64,000 nucleotides of DNA from CAINVV01 sp963663675 (GTDB lineage: Bacteria > Bacteroidota > Bacteroidia > Bacteroidales > Prolixibacteraceae): the NCBI GenBank assembly GCA_963663675.1, contig OY760498.1, forward strand, positions 2,666,001 through 2,730,000. Direction: 5' to 3'. How positions within the stretch are numbered: position 1 is the stretch's first letter; every line of letters starts with the position of its first letter. A program made the position numbers and the translations under genes. The notes under the pieces were generated by a model, which was given only the letters and a program-made list of their open reading frames with translations, was not told where the DNA came from and did not search any database. This document shows, in pieces, positions 15,751 to 25,295 of the stretch.

Positions 15751-15820
15751 CTTATCTCTCATAACTTATCTCTTATGGCTTATCTCTCATAACTTATCTC
15801 TCATAACTTATCTCTCATAA
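15751..15820 (+). repeat. 14-bp tandem array (CTTATCTCTCATAA)
   Basis: Five units of 14 bp, each divisible into two heptamers (CTTATCT, CTCATAA); the second unit has two substitutions. Bases 15801-15820 are also the last codons and stop of the RND pump gene, so the array forms the C-terminal RDKL tail of that protein. Confidence 0.9.
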
Positions 15821-18818
15821 CTCCCTTCAGCAGCCCCGGCAGCGCAACCAACAACAACGGCAATGCAATTACCAATCCGCCAATTACTGCAATAGCAAGC
15901 GGCTGATGCATTTGCGCTCCCGTACCCATGCCCAGTGCAAGAGGAGCCAGTGCAACAATTGCACCTGTCGCGGTCATTAATTTCGGACGTAGCCGGGCAG
16001 AGATGGCGTAACTCAAGGCCCCGTCGACCGTTGAATTCTTTAACCCGGCCAGAAACTGCTGAATGGTGAAAATAGCATTCTCCCCGATGATACCGACGAT
16101 CATGATCAGTCCGGTATAACTGCCCACATTAAGCGGAGTCCCGGTCAGAAACAAAGCTACCACACCACCTGCAGTACCCAGTGTGCTGATCAATACGACT
16201 ACTGCAGAAAGCCTTAAGCTTTTGAACATGAACAGGACAATCAGAAAGACCAACAATCCGCTGATTATTAAAATCTTAAGCAATTCAGCAAATGACTGCT
16301 GCTGTTCAGCATACGATCCTCCATATACAATCTGGTAAGATGCAGGCAGGCTAATTCCGGCCAATTTATGTTGAATTTCCCTTATAACGCTACCGAGGTC
16401 GCGTTTGTCAAGCCTGGCGGTAACTACACCCATGGTCTGAAGGTTTTCCCTCTGAATCTCGGAAACACCCGGCCTGACCGAGAAATCGGCAAATTTACTG
16501 AGCGGGAAATATTCTCCGGATGATGAGCATATCCTGATCTGCCTGATTTTCTCCAGTGGCGTTTTGTTGTTCAGCGGATAGATCAGCCTGATATCCGTAT
16601 ATAACTCTTTCTCAGGAATTGTGCCGGCAACAACACCGCCAACCCATGTCTCAGTCTGAATCTGAAGGTCGGACGCCGTCAACCCGTATTGTTTCAGTAT
16701 TCCTTCCCTGGGAAGGATCTGCATCACGGGACCGGAGACTACAATTCCGTTAAAAACATCCGCAGTTCCCTCTACTGTTTCGACACTGTCGGCCACCTGC
16801 CTCGACAATTCTTCCAGTTTGGCATGATTGTCACCAAAAATCTTGATCTCAATAGGCTGCACACTTTGCATCAGGTCTCCCAGCATATCCGTAATCACCT
16901 GACCAAAGTCCACAACGAGTGCCGGCATAGCGCCTTCAACCTTCGTTCTGATAATATCAGCCACTTCCTCCGTCGTCTTGTCCCTTTGCGGCTTCAGTTC
17001 TATCAGGTAATCACCCGAATAGGGTTCGGTGATGAAGAATCCCATCTCAGTTCCCGTCCGACGAGAATAATTTTTTACTTCAGGCACACTTTCAATGATT
17101 TTATCCACCACAGTCAAAATCCTGTCTGTCTCTTCCAGGGAAGTTCCCGGAGGGGAAGTATAATCAAGGACGATCGATCCTTCATCCATCTCAGGTAAAA
17201 ATCCGGTCTCAAGTTTCGGCATCACCCAGACAATACCTGAAACAAGCACCAGGATAAAAATCCAGCTGATATAAGGCCTGGCAATAAAAAATTCTATCCA
17301 TCTGTGAGGCTGTACTTTATGTATTTGTTGATCTTTTATAGGTCGGTTTTTCCAGGAAAGGGTCAGATAAACGACAGGCAATCCGATCCAGGTCACGAAA
17401 AACGAACTCAACAAGGTGATTATCATGGTCATTGTCAGGATCTTGAAATATGCCCCTGCAATGCCGGTCATCAGTTCAAAAGGTACCAGGATAACAATTG
17501 TTGCCAGGGATGAGCTTACCATGGCAGGAAACAGGAAACTGATGGCTTTCCCAACCAGTTCCCTGGGCGTCTTGTCGGGAAACTCCTCATGAGTGCGGTG
17601 AATCTGTTCCACGACAATAATGGCATCATCAATGATCAGGCCTATCGCGGCAGCTATTGCACCAATGGTCATGATGTTGAAATCGTAACCCAGTATCCGG
17701 AGGGTAATGAAGGTAAGAGCAAGAGTCAGCGGAACAGTGATCAGGATGACAGCGCTGGCTTTGAAGGATTTAAGAAAAATCACTACCACGACTATAGCGA
17801 GCAGTAGTCCAATCCACAAGACATCGATGATACTCCTGATGCTGCTGTGAACAAATTCCGCCTGGTTGTAGTATGGTTTCAGGACAACACCTTCAGGCAG
17901 CACCTTTCCAAGTTCTGCTACCTTTGCCGTCACCTCCTCTGAGACATCAATCAAATTGCTTTGCGGCTGTTTCAGAACTGCTATCAACGGCACATCTCTC
18001 CCGTCAGCCTTGATCCTGATATATTCGTTCCTTTCCGAAATTTCAACTTTGGCGACATCAGATACAGTGATATTTCTGACCCCATTGTTGAAAAGAACCA
18101 GGTCCTCAAGCTGTTGGCTGTTCTTTAGCGTAGCGTCTGTGACAGTGAGATATAGTCTGTTGTAATCCGTAGTATATCCGTTCGATTTGATGAAGTCAGT
18201 CTGCTGCAAAACCTCCAGGATCTTCTGTGGACTGATTCTAAGTAAACTCAATTTTCCTTCGTCAGGGATGATCCGGTACTCCTTCCCCTTGCCGCCGATA
18301 ACCTGGACAGAAGCGACTCCCGGAATTCTCGAAAGGTAAGGTTTAACAATATACTCGGCAATGAGCTTTAATTCAACCAGGTTTTTGGTATCGGAAACCA
18401 GTGAATATCCCATGACCGGAAGGATGGAAGGATTCATTTTTTCAACAGTGATTCCAATCTCTCCAGGCAGGATATTCTTAATCCGGGCAATCTGTGATTC
18501 AACCTGTTGCTTATCCAGATCAATATTGGAACCCCATTCCATGTAGGCCGATATTTCACAGCTTCCCATCGAGGTCGCACTGCGGATAAGGCTGATATGC
18601 TCAACTTTTTTGATTGCGTCTTCCAATGGTTTTGTCACCTCAACCATCATTTTATCAACAGGTTGCTCTCCGTTGTCAGCAATTATCTTGATCTTGGGGA
18701 AAGTGACATTGGGAAACAGCGAGGTCTTCAGGTTATTGTAAGAGAAAGCTCCGCCGATTAGGATCAGGAGCAGCACGACTGCAACCGGGGTCTTGAACCG
18801 GGTGAATATCTTTTCCAT
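15801..18818 (-). CDS. RND-family efflux pump, inner-membrane subunit
   Basis: 1005 residues from the ATG at 18818, which follows the adaptor stop by one base; a TTG start four codons earlier is less likely. It is an HAE/CzcA-type resistance-nodulation-division transporter: N-terminal helix (VAVVLLLILIGGAFSYN), two large periplasmic loops, and clusters of helices around 335-500 and 850-1000. The proton-relay Asp pair is in LIIDDAIIVVEQI. It works with the adaptor and TolC-like genes encoded just upstream. The substrate is unknown. The final residues are encoded by a 14-bp repeat array. Confidence 0.93.
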   Translation of the reverse strand: MEKIFTRFKTPVAVVLLLILIGGAFSYNNLKTSLFPNVTFPKIKIIADNGEQPVDKMMVEVTKPLEDAIKKVEHISLIRSATSMGSCEISAYMEWGSNIDLDKQQVESQIARIKNILPGEIGITVEKMNPSILPVMGYSLVSDTKNLVELKLIAEYIVKPYLSRIPGVASVQVIGGKGKEYRIIPDEGKLSLLRISPQKILEVLQQTDFIKSNGYTTDYNRLYLTVTDATLKNSQQLEDLVLFNNGVRNITVSDVAKVEISERNEYIRIKADGRDVPLIAVLKQPQSNLIDVSEEVTAKVAELGKVLPEGVVLKPYYNQAEFVHSSIRSIIDVLWIGLLLAIVVVVIFLKSFKASAVILITVPLTLALTFITLRILGYDFNIMTIGAIAAAIGLIIDDAIIVVEQIHRTHEEFPDKTPRELVGKAISFLFPAMVSSSLATIVILVPFELMTGIAGAYFKILTMTMIITLLSSFFVTWIGLPVVYLTLSWKNRPIKDQQIHKVQPHRWIEFFIARPYISWIFILVLVSGIVWVMPKLETGFLPEMDEGSIVLDYTSPPGTSLEETDRILTVVDKIIESVPEVKNYSRRTGTEMGFFITEPYSGDYLIELKPQRDKTTEEVADIIRTKVEGAMPALVVDFGQVITDMLGDLMQSVQPIEIKIFGDNHAKLEELSRQVADSVETVEGTADVFNGIVVSGPVMQILPREGILKQYGLTASDLQIQTETWVGGVVAGTIPEKELYTDIRLIYPLNNKTPLEKIRQIRICSSSGEYFPLSKFADFSVRPGVSEIQRENLQTMGVVTARLDKRDLGSVIREIQHKLAGISLPASYQIVYGGSYAEQQQSFAELLKILIISGLLVFLIVLFMFKSLRLSAVVVLISTLGTAGGVVALFLTGTPLNVGSYTGLIMIVGIIGENAIFTIQQFLAGLKNSTVDGALSYAISARLRPKLMTATGAIVALAPLALGMGTGAQMHQPLAIAVIGGLVIALPLLLVALPGLLKGVMRDKL

Positions 18819-18819
18819 C

Positions 18820-19728
18820 TTACTTCTCAATTCTTATTAAAGTGCTGTCCGGCAATCCATAGGAACCTTCCGATATAATCATATCACTCACTTTCAGGTT
18901 GTTAGATATAATTTCAGCGATACTGTCATTTACCATACCTTTTCCCACAGGCACTTTTACAGCCATATTACCGCTATCTATTTTCATCACCCAGAATTCA
19001 CTTTGCGTTTCGTTTGTCATCAGTGATGCTCTGGAAACAAGCAACGAATTTTGGTGCCTTTCGTACACAAAACTGACCTTGAGGTTTAGGTTTTCGGGAA
19101 TCTGGCGGACAGTTTCCGGTCGTACCAGAATTGTCTGGGTTTGATTGATCTCATCAACTTCAGGCAGTATCCTCAAAACAGTTCCTTCAAAGACTGTATG
19201 GTCGGATAGGCTGATCAGGCATTTTCTGTCGTGAACAGGGATGGAATTGTATTCAAACGGAATATTCACCTGGACAATCAAATCCTTGTTGTCAGAAATA
19301 CTGCAAAGGGCGCCTCCTTCAGCCACAAAACCTCCCTGCTCATGGATATTGAGTTCATTGACAAATCCAGCCGTTACTGCCCGTACTTTTACCATTCCGA
19401 TATCTCCGGAGGTAATTGGATCTGATTCCAGCGCTTTTCTTTCTTTGGTCTGGATCTCAAAGAGAACTTCATACTTATGAACTTCCTGCCCAAATTTCAC
19501 CTTCACATCCGACACATATCCTGCTATTGGAGATACAACCAGGGTTTTCTTTATATAAACGGTTTTTCCGTTGAAACTTATCTCGCTTTCAATATCGCCT
19601 TTGACCAGAGGATTTGCCCTGACCGAAACCACAGGCACCTGAACTTTCGCGGGGATGCTCCTGGTACCGCAGGAAAAGAGGATCAGAACAAAGCAGAGTG
19701 CAAAAAGCGAAAAAATAAAATTTTTCAT
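18820..19728 (-). CDS. RND periplasmic adaptor (membrane-fusion lipoprotein)
   Basis: 302 residues. A lipoprotein signal peptide ends in LFSCG (Cys about 20), so it is anchored to a membrane. It has a biotinyl-lipoyl-like half motif (VVSPIAGYVSDVKVKFGQEV, about 65-85), a second half (VRAVTAGFVNELNIHEQGG), then beta-barrel and membrane-proximal regions. It is rather short because the alpha-hairpin is nearly absent. It connects the RND pump to the TolC-like protein. The stop is separated by one base from the pump ATG, so translation is probably coupled. Confidence 0.9.
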   Translation of the reverse strand: MKNFIFSLFALCFVLILFSCGTRSIPAKVQVPVVSVRANPLVKGDIESEISFNGKTVYIKKTLVVSPIAGYVSDVKVKFGQEVHKYEVLFEIQTKERKALESDPITSGDIGMVKVRAVTAGFVNELNIHEQGGFVAEGGALCSISDNKDLIVQVNIPFEYNSIPVHDRKCLISLSDHTVFEGTVLRILPEVDEINQTQTILVRPETVRQIPENLNLKVSFVYERHQNSLLVSRASLMTNETQSEFWVMKIDSGNMAVKVPVGKGMVNDSIAEIISNNLKVSDMIISEGSYGLPDSTLIRIEK

Positions 19729-19733
19729 AACTT

Positions 19734-21017
19734 TTAGTAATTCAGGTAATTATAAGAATTTATCAGGATTTGCCTTTCCATACTGAGCTGTATAAGTTCC
19801 TGCTTTTTGGCGGCAATATCCCTTAGAAGATTTTTAAAATCCATCACAGAAACCTCGCCCTGGGAAAGTTCCCTGGAGTATGTATCTTTCAGAATATCAT
19901 ACTGTTGCATTTGCTGGTTGACAAGAACCATCTTTTGATCCGTGGCTTCTACCTGGTTAAGGATTTTGTTTTTATTGATTTCATTCTGCGTCATGAAGTG
20001 ATTCTTCTCAAATTCAATAGTTTCGATGTTAATGGCTGATTTTGCCCGCTGAATTTCCCGCTGCCGGCCATCAAAAATATTCCAGTTGAATGTGAGTCCC
20101 GTGCTGAATCCCAACCGGTTGAAAGCAGGCAGATAAACTGCATTCATTCCAGCATCGGCATAGAGGTCCAGCTGGGGTTTGTATTTCAGCTCACTGATTG
20201 CCTGATCAGCTACAATATTCAGGCTGTCAAGCCTGAAGGAAGTCAGAAAACCGGATTTGTGATTTTTTATCGGGGCAATGGTAAGATTGATATCCTGCAG
20301 CACAATTCTCCCGGTATCTTTTATACCGCAAATCAGGTTCAGGTCATACAGATTGGACAAATACTCTGCTTCGAAAGACTTGTATTCTGCATGATAGTTC
20401 TGGACCTCAATTTGAAGCAATATCTGGTCAGTTTGCCTGTAAACTGCATTTTCAACCAGTTTTTGCATGATTTTCAGATGTTCCTGAAGTTCATTCAGCA
20501 GTTTAAAACTGTGATCGGTCAGTACTTTTGACCTCTCACAGAGGATATACTGATACCTTACAACCTGTTCTACCTCATTTATAGTCAGTGCAATGTTGTT
20601 ATCATTGATCTGTCCGGAAATACCTGCCTTGCTGGAGTAGGTCCGCAATTTTGAACCTGCCAGCAATGGTTGCCTGACGCTGACTGCTGCCTTGTACTGG
20701 CCGCCGTCTGTCCCGGCCAGATCATAGCCGGAATAGCTGCCTGCACCCTCTGAAACAAACTCAAAATGATTGGTGTTGTTGTCATGCGAAATGATCGGTG
20801 CAAACATTACCCCCGAAACAACATTGATCTCAGGTTTGCACAGAACACTGTTGATCTGCTGCAAATCAAGGGATACCAATCTGTTCTCATTCCTGTTTTT
20901 ATTTATCAGCGGACTGTTCGTCTTTGCTTTTTCAATATAAAAATTCAGATCGCGCTGCTGGGCATTCAGACCCAAAGCGATGGATATCAATAAAAATGAT
21001 AGGATAAAAGTCTTCAC
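19734..21017 (-). CDS. TolC-family outer-membrane efflux protein
   Basis: About 427 residues if translation starts at the GTG at 21017. That start gives a clean signal peptide (VKTFILSFLLISIALGLNAQ) and avoids overlap with the kinase gene; a TTG at 21044 is an alternative. There is no usable ATG. The body has the two-fold helical pattern of TolC proteins, with a typical FNWNIFDGRQREIQRAKS motif near residue 320. It forms the outer-membrane duct for the RND pump encoded downstream. Confidence 0.9.
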   Translation of the reverse strand: MKTFILSFLLISIALGLNAQQRDLNFYIEKAKTNSPLINKNRNENRLVSLDLQQINSVLCKPEINVVSGVMFAPIISHDNNTNHFEFVSEGAGSYSGYDLAGTDGGQYKAAVSVRQPLLAGSKLRTYSSKAGISGQINDNNIALTINEVEQVVRYQYILCERSKVLTDHSFKLLNELQEHLKIMQKLVENAVYRQTDQILLQIEVQNYHAEYKSFEAEYLSNLYDLNLICGIKDTGRIVLQDINLTIAPIKNHKSGFLTSFRLDSLNIVADQAISELKYKPQLDLYADAGMNAVYLPAFNRLGFSTGLTFNWNIFDGRQREIQRAKSAINIETIEFEKNHFMTQNEINKNKILNQVEATDQKMVLVNQQMQQYDILKDTYSRELSQGEVSVMDFKNLLRDIAAKKQELIQLSMERQILINSYNYLNY

Positions 21018-21027
21018 TTTATTGGCT

Positions 21028-22269
21028 TTATGATTTTGGTACAATTACAAAATGATGCAATTCATCTTTGAAATATTGAATTTCAAGATGATGAATTTCA
21101 CAAATTTTCTTCACAATTGCCAGCCCTAATCCATAAGATTTGAGGTTGCCACTTACAAAACGATTAAAAATCGTTTCATTCGTAAAAAGATTGTCCCCGC
21201 CGGTATTGCAAATCTCGAAAGTGCCGGATTTGATCAGTATCCGGATTTTCCCTCCCTTTAAATTATGATTGACCGCATTTGACAAAAGATTGCCAATCAT
21301 AATATCAGCAAGCAGTTCATTCATTTTCACCTGGAGATCATTCTCAATCACAACCTTTAAATCCAGCGCTTTTGCTTCAAAAAGCGACGAAAATTCTTCT
21401 TTTTTCCGGCTTATGATTTCCTCGAAAGAGACAACCTTATCTGCCGTGAATTGCTTGTTCTCAATTTTTGTAAGTAAAATAAGACTCTGATTAAGGACCG
21501 AAAGTCGTTTTAAAGCACTGATAGTTGAGGCCACTTTATGAAAAGCTTCTTCCTGTAAGTCCAGTTGCATAATTTCCTCAAGGTTAAGAAGGGCAATGGA
21601 AAGCGGCGTCTGAATTTCATGTGAGGCATTCTCCGTAAATTCCTTCAGGATCCGGTAGTCTGACTGTAATTTCTCAGTCATGCCGGTTACAACTTTATTC
21701 AAACGTTCAAACTCTTCCGTGTCCGAATGATTAAGCGAAATACTCTTATTCTGCATGAGGTCAAAGTTTTCGATCTCGTGCAGATTGTCTTCAAAATCAG
21801 CCCAGACAGTACGGTTCATTCTTTTTGTCAGTAAGAAAGAAATGATGAATGCAGAAGCCATCAAAGTGAACAGTATTGAGGCGAGAATTAAGATCAAATC
21901 TTCATTTTCAAAGACAGACTGACGCAATTTGATGAGGTAGTTTGTACCGTTAATGTTAACTCTGTTGGAATATTCCAGATATTTTTCATCTTCTGACTCC
22001 AGTTCATTTCTTATGACAACTTCTTTGAAGGCTGGTTTAATACCAGGTTCTTCATTTGTCCTGGTAATCTCAATGACAGGCCGCAAATTGGGTATTTCAC
22101 CGGTCTCCCCCATCTGCTTCACTATCAGGTACTCCCTGGTCAAAAGATTTTCTTTCACACCGCGCATAATCACGATATGCAGGATCACATATCCAGCAAA
22201 TGTGATTCCACACAGCACAATGGTGAAAAGGACCAAATAATTCCGGTTAATTCTTGCCAGGAACTTCAT
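21028..22269 (-). CDS. Sensor histidine kinase
   Basis: 413 residues. Two membrane helices (about 11-35 and 124-147) flank a small periplasmic sensor region. The HisKA domain carries His217 in ENASHEIQTPLS. The ATPase region shows the N box (GNLLSNAVNHN) and G box (GLGLAIVKKICEIH). The ATG overlaps the stop of the response regulator gene by ATGA, so the two are translationally coupled. It probably senses envelope stress or an exported compound and controls the pump operon. Confidence 0.95.
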   Translation of the reverse strand: MKFLARINRNYLVLFTIVLCGITFAGYVILHIVIMRGVKENLLTREYLIVKQMGETGEIPNLRPVIEITRTNEEPGIKPAFKEVVIRNELESEDEKYLEYSNRVNINGTNYLIKLRQSVFENEDLILILASILFTLMASAFIISFLLTKRMNRTVWADFEDNLHEIENFDLMQNKSISLNHSDTEEFERLNKVVTGMTEKLQSDYRILKEFTENASHEIQTPLSIALLNLEEIMQLDLQEEAFHKVASTISALKRLSVLNQSLILLTKIENKQFTADKVVSFEEIISRKKEEFSSLFEAKALDLKVVIENDLQVKMNELLADIMIGNLLSNAVNHNLKGGKIRILIKSGTFEICNTGGDNLFTNETIFNRFVSGNLKSYGLGLAIVKKICEIHHLEIQYFKDELHHFVIVPKS

Positions 22270-22943
22270 TTCTCTGAAAATTTGTAACCCATCCCGTAAA
22301 TTGTCTTTATGTAGTCAGATCCACCCGCCTGCTTAATTTTCCTGCGGAGATTATTCAAATGCGTATAGATAAAAGCGAAGCTGTCGGCCATATCGATATT
22401 ATCGCCCCAAAGATGTTCGGCAATTGACTCCTTCGTCAGTACCCGGTCCTTATTAATTAGAAAGAATACAAGCAATTCGTATTCTTTCCTGGTTAAAATC
22501 AGGTCAACGCCCTTAATACCAACTGATTTACTCTCAAAATTAAAAATCATCTCATTGAATATAGCGATATCTGAACCAACAAAATGTTTCCTTCTCAAAA
22601 CAGCCTTAATCCTTGAATTCAATTCAGAAAGATGAAATGGTTTGGTGAGGTAATCGTCGGCTCCAAGATCAAGTCCGTTAATTTTATCATCCAGTGAATT
22701 TTTAGCAGATACGATAATAACTCCTGCTCTTTTCTGATACTGCTTAATTGTTTTCATCAGTGTCATTCCGTTCCCGTCAGGCAAAGTAATATCCAGCAAG
22801 ATGATATCATATTCGTAGATAGAAAGTTTCTCATCAGCTTTCCTGAAATTTTCTGCCAGCTCGCATATGAAATTCTCTTTTGTGAGGAAATTGCCAATTG
22901 CAATCAGTAATTCAATCTCATCTTCAACTATCAAAACTTTCAT
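22266..22943 (-). CDS. OmpR-family response regulator
   Basis: 225 residues: receiver domain with phospho-acceptor Asp51 (IILLDITLPDGNGM) and a C-terminal winged helix (TRKEYELLVFFLINKDRVLTK, YTHLNNLRRKIKQ). It is the first gene of a five-gene operon (regulator, kinase, TolC, adaptor, pump). A perfect tandem repeat (GAATTCTAAAG twice) starts 18 bp upstream of the ATG and is probably its own operator, giving autoregulation. Confidence 0.95.
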   Translation of the reverse strand: MKVLIVEDEIELLIAIGNFLTKENFICELAENFRKADEKLSIYEYDIILLDITLPDGNGMTLMKTIKQYQKRAGVIIVSAKNSLDDKINGLDLGADDYLTKPFHLSELNSRIKAVLRRKHFVGSDIAIFNEMIFNFESKSVGIKGVDLILTRKEYELLVFFLINKDRVLTKESIAEHLWGDNIDMADSFAFIYTHLNNLRRKIKQAGGSDYIKTIYGMGYKFSEK

Positions 22944-22960
22944 TGAACAAATTAACGCAT

Positions 22961-22982
22961 GAATTCTAAAGGAATTCTAAAG
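22961..22982. promoter_or_regulatory. Perfect tandem 11-bp operator upstream of the two-component operon
   Basis: GAATTCTAAAG is repeated head to tail without spacer (22961-22971, 22972-22982), 18 bp before the response regulator ATG on the minus strand. It matches the degenerate pair in front of the PepSY-like gene. Period and position fit an OmpR-family binding site. Confidence 0.7.
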
Positions 22983-23110
22983 ATAACAAATGAGCTGTTT
23001 AAATCAAAAGAGGAAAAATATTGATTTCGTTTGATTGTCAGAGCAATGGGATACACGTTGCAAAATGCATCATAAAACCCAACAGATTTAAAATTCATCA
23101 CAGGTTTTAA

Positions 23111-23118
23111 TACTTTTG
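23111..23118 (+). promoter_or_regulatory. Candidate -7 box for the MFS transporter gene
   Basis: TACTTTTG (TAnnTTTG) lies 28 bp before the ATG at 23147, with TTTA 19 bp upstream (23088-23091) in place of the ideal TTTG. Confidence 0.45.
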
Positions 23119-23146
23119 TGGCGGAATTCGAGTTCAGAAAACAGCC

Positions 23147-24391
23147 ATGCCATTTAGAACGCAAACAACATTTGGTCAAACTGATTCAGTTCCGGAAAAG
23201 AAACGTATCCGGATGGCTGTGGCACTGGTATATTTCTGCATGGGACTCTGCTTCTCCACATGGGCCAGCAGGATTCCTGACATCAAGACAGCGCTTCATC
23301 TGAATGACGCAATGCTTGGAAGTATCCTGTTCGCCCTGCCTATCGGACAATTCCTGATGATGCCCTTTTCCGGAAAACTGGTCACGCATTTCGGCAGTCG
23401 CAAAGTAATATTGTTTGCTCTTCCCTTGTATACTTTTTGCCTGAGCAATATCGGGTTGGTAAAGGAAGGATGGCAACTGGCAATAGCCTTGTTTTTATTT
23501 GGTCTCGCAGGCAATCTTTGCAACATTTCGATCAACACGCAGGGTGTCACGGCTGAAAGGATGTATCAACGTCCTATCATGGCCTCTTTCCACGGTGGCT
23601 GGAGCCTGGCCGGATTCACCGGGGCGATGATCGGCCTTCTGATGATAAACCTGAAAATTGCTCCATACTGGCATTTTGTGACTGTCATCCTCATTGTATG
23701 GATTATCGTTTTTCTCAATCATCCTTACCTGGTAAAAGGGAAAACGGGTACTCACCAGGATGAACCCAAAAGGAAATTTTTTGGCAAACCGGACGGTATC
23801 CTTCTCCAGCTGGGAATCATCGGTTTTTGCAGCATGGCCAGCGAAGGTGCCATGTTTGACTGGAGCGGTATCTATTTCAAGGATGTAGTCAGGGCTCCCG
23901 CTTCTCTTGTCATTATTGGATATACCTCATTCATGATTATGATGGCCTCGGGGCGTTTTGTGGCAGACAGGATCATAGCTAAAATCGGGAGAAAAAAGCT
24001 GCTTCAAATCAGTGGAATAATGATTTCAACCGGTTTATTTACCTCTGTTTTCTTTCCGTACCTGTTGACCTGCACGTTTGCCTTTATGCTGGTAGGATTA
24101 GGTGTATCCAGCATTGTACCAACAGTTTACAGTGCGGCAGGAAGACACAGCAAGGTTCCGCCCGGAATTGCCCTCGCCACGGTTTCCAGCGTTAGTTTCC
24201 TGGGATTTTTGATGGGTCCGCCGTTAATCGGCTACATATCCGAGATGGCAGGACTGCGTTATTCATTTGCCGTGATCGGTATTTTCGGCTTGGGTATAAC
24301 CCTTCTCGTCTCACGCATCAAAGCGCTGCAGGATGTTCAACCTGCTGTTCTTGAAGAAGATGCAGACCCTAAACTGTTGTATCCTCATTAG
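23147..24391 (+). CDS. MFS transporter (YbjJ/fucose-permease-like)
   Basis: 414 residues, about twelve membrane helices. The first helix carries the AVALVYFCMGLCFSTWASRIPDI-like pattern (about 23-45) seen in YbjJ-type transporters. The loop between helices 2 and 3 has the MFS motif (GKLVTHFGSRKV). A second copy of that motif (GRFVADRIIAKIGRKK) is in the C-terminal half. The substrate is unknown; sugars or drugs are possible. It is divergent from the two-component operon. Confidence 0.9.
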   Translation: MPFRTQTTFGQTDSVPEKKRIRMAVALVYFCMGLCFSTWASRIPDIKTALHLNDAMLGSILFALPIGQFLMMPFSGKLVTHFGSRKVILFALPLYTFCLSNIGLVKEGWQLAIALFLFGLAGNLCNISINTQGVTAERMYQRPIMASFHGGWSLAGFTGAMIGLLMINLKIAPYWHFVTVILIVWIIVFLNHPYLVKGKTGTHQDEPKRKFFGKPDGILLQLGIIGFCSMASEGAMFDWSGIYFKDVVRAPASLVIIGYTSFMIMMASGRFVADRIIAKIGRKKLLQISGIMISTGLFTSVFFPYLLTCTFAFMLVGLGVSSIVPTVYSAAGRHSKVPPGIALATVSSVSFLGFLMGPPLIGYISEMAGLRYSFAVIGIFGLGITLLVSRIKALQDVQPAVLEEDADPKLLYPH

Positions 24392-24517
24392 CAACACAAC
24401 AATTATTGCTAGCTTATGCCTTCACCCCAAACCTCTTGGTTTGACACAGGAAATTGATCTCCAAAACCTGTTGGATTGAGCTTGTCCGGTCTCCGGTTAT
24501 GGCATTTCGGATTCCTT

Positions 24518-24979
24518 TTAAAACAACTTCTGATTCCTGGTAACAATACTAAAATTAATCGCGGTCCTGATACACCAACCTGCAAAAATGGCGTGAAGCA
24601 GGATTACTACCCAGAGTCCCGGCGAGGTAAAGTTCTGGATTGTAATTGTATATGCAATAATCATCATAATTAACGTGTTATAAATCGCCAATCCTGTAAC
24701 CAGGCTTTTCCCGGGTTTGCTCCTCCCTTCTGAAGCCACCATCCAGCAAACAATCCCCAGGGATAAGATGGCAACACCGGCAACCCGCAATACAACGATC
24801 GCTGCCGGCTCATTCAAAGAAACACCAAGCACAGCTCCGGACAGAAATACCGGGAAAACAATCATTGCCACACCTGCCAAAATATTGATAATGGCCATTG
24901 CTTCAAGCAGCAGCTTTACATTCATTTCTTTTGGTGAAACGCTGGAACCGCGTTTCGATTTTAAAATTTTAGTTGCCAT
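24518..24979 (-). CDS. Small four-helix membrane protein of unknown function
   Basis: 153 residues with about four hydrophobic helices (27-50, 60-80, 93-112, 120-140) after a basic N-terminus. I recognise no catalytic or binding motif. It stands alone and converges with the MFS gene. The 126-bp gap to that gene includes a small stem (CAAACC/GGTTTG, 24428-24443) with no T-run. Confidence 0.7.
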   Translation of the reverse strand: MATKILKSKRGSSVSPKEMNVKLLLEAMAIINILAGVAMIVFPVFLSGAVLGVSLNEPAAIVVLRVAGVAILSLGIVCWMVASEGRSKPGKSLVTGLAIYNTLIMMIIAYTITIQNFTSPGLWVVILLHAIFAGWCIRTAINFSIVTRNQKLF

Positions 24980-25204
24980 ATCATTAATTTTTAAGTGTTT
25001 GATATTCTTTCATCAACAAAAATCGCATCAACAAAGTCCGCGTGTTATCTTTCAAAACCACAGCAATGATAACCGGGATGATTAAGAAAGAACTTCCCAA
25101 AACAAATCAGTTTCATAAAATACTAATTTTAAGCCTAAGCCTTTTAAAGTTAAGCATTAATACTCCCTTTTCAAAGTTATTCGATTGAAAATTCATCGCA
25201 TAAA

Positions 25205-25239
25205 ATAGACAAGAGGCCCAAAGAGTACCTCTTGTCTAT
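25205..25239 (-). terminator. Hairpin, likely terminator after the tricorn protease unit
   Basis: ATAGACAAGAGG (25205-25216) and CCTCTTGTCTAT (25228-25239) are perfect inverse copies with an 11-bp loop. On the minus strand the stem is followed by a T-rich TTTA. It lies downstream of the minus-strand protease and small ORF. The rest of the 24980-25295 gap shows nothing else. Confidence 0.7.
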
Positions 25240-25295
25240 TTATCACCACATTGTCTCTTAATTCCCGGCTCTCACAATCTCGACTTCTTAAAGTC

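Noticed and set aside
18819..18830. TTG start for the RND pump
   Set aside because: The ATG at 18818 one base after the adaptor stop is the more likely coupled start.
21767..22267. Plus-strand frames inside minus-strand genes across the window
   Set aside because: They are shadows of clearly coding frames with conserved domains on the other strand.
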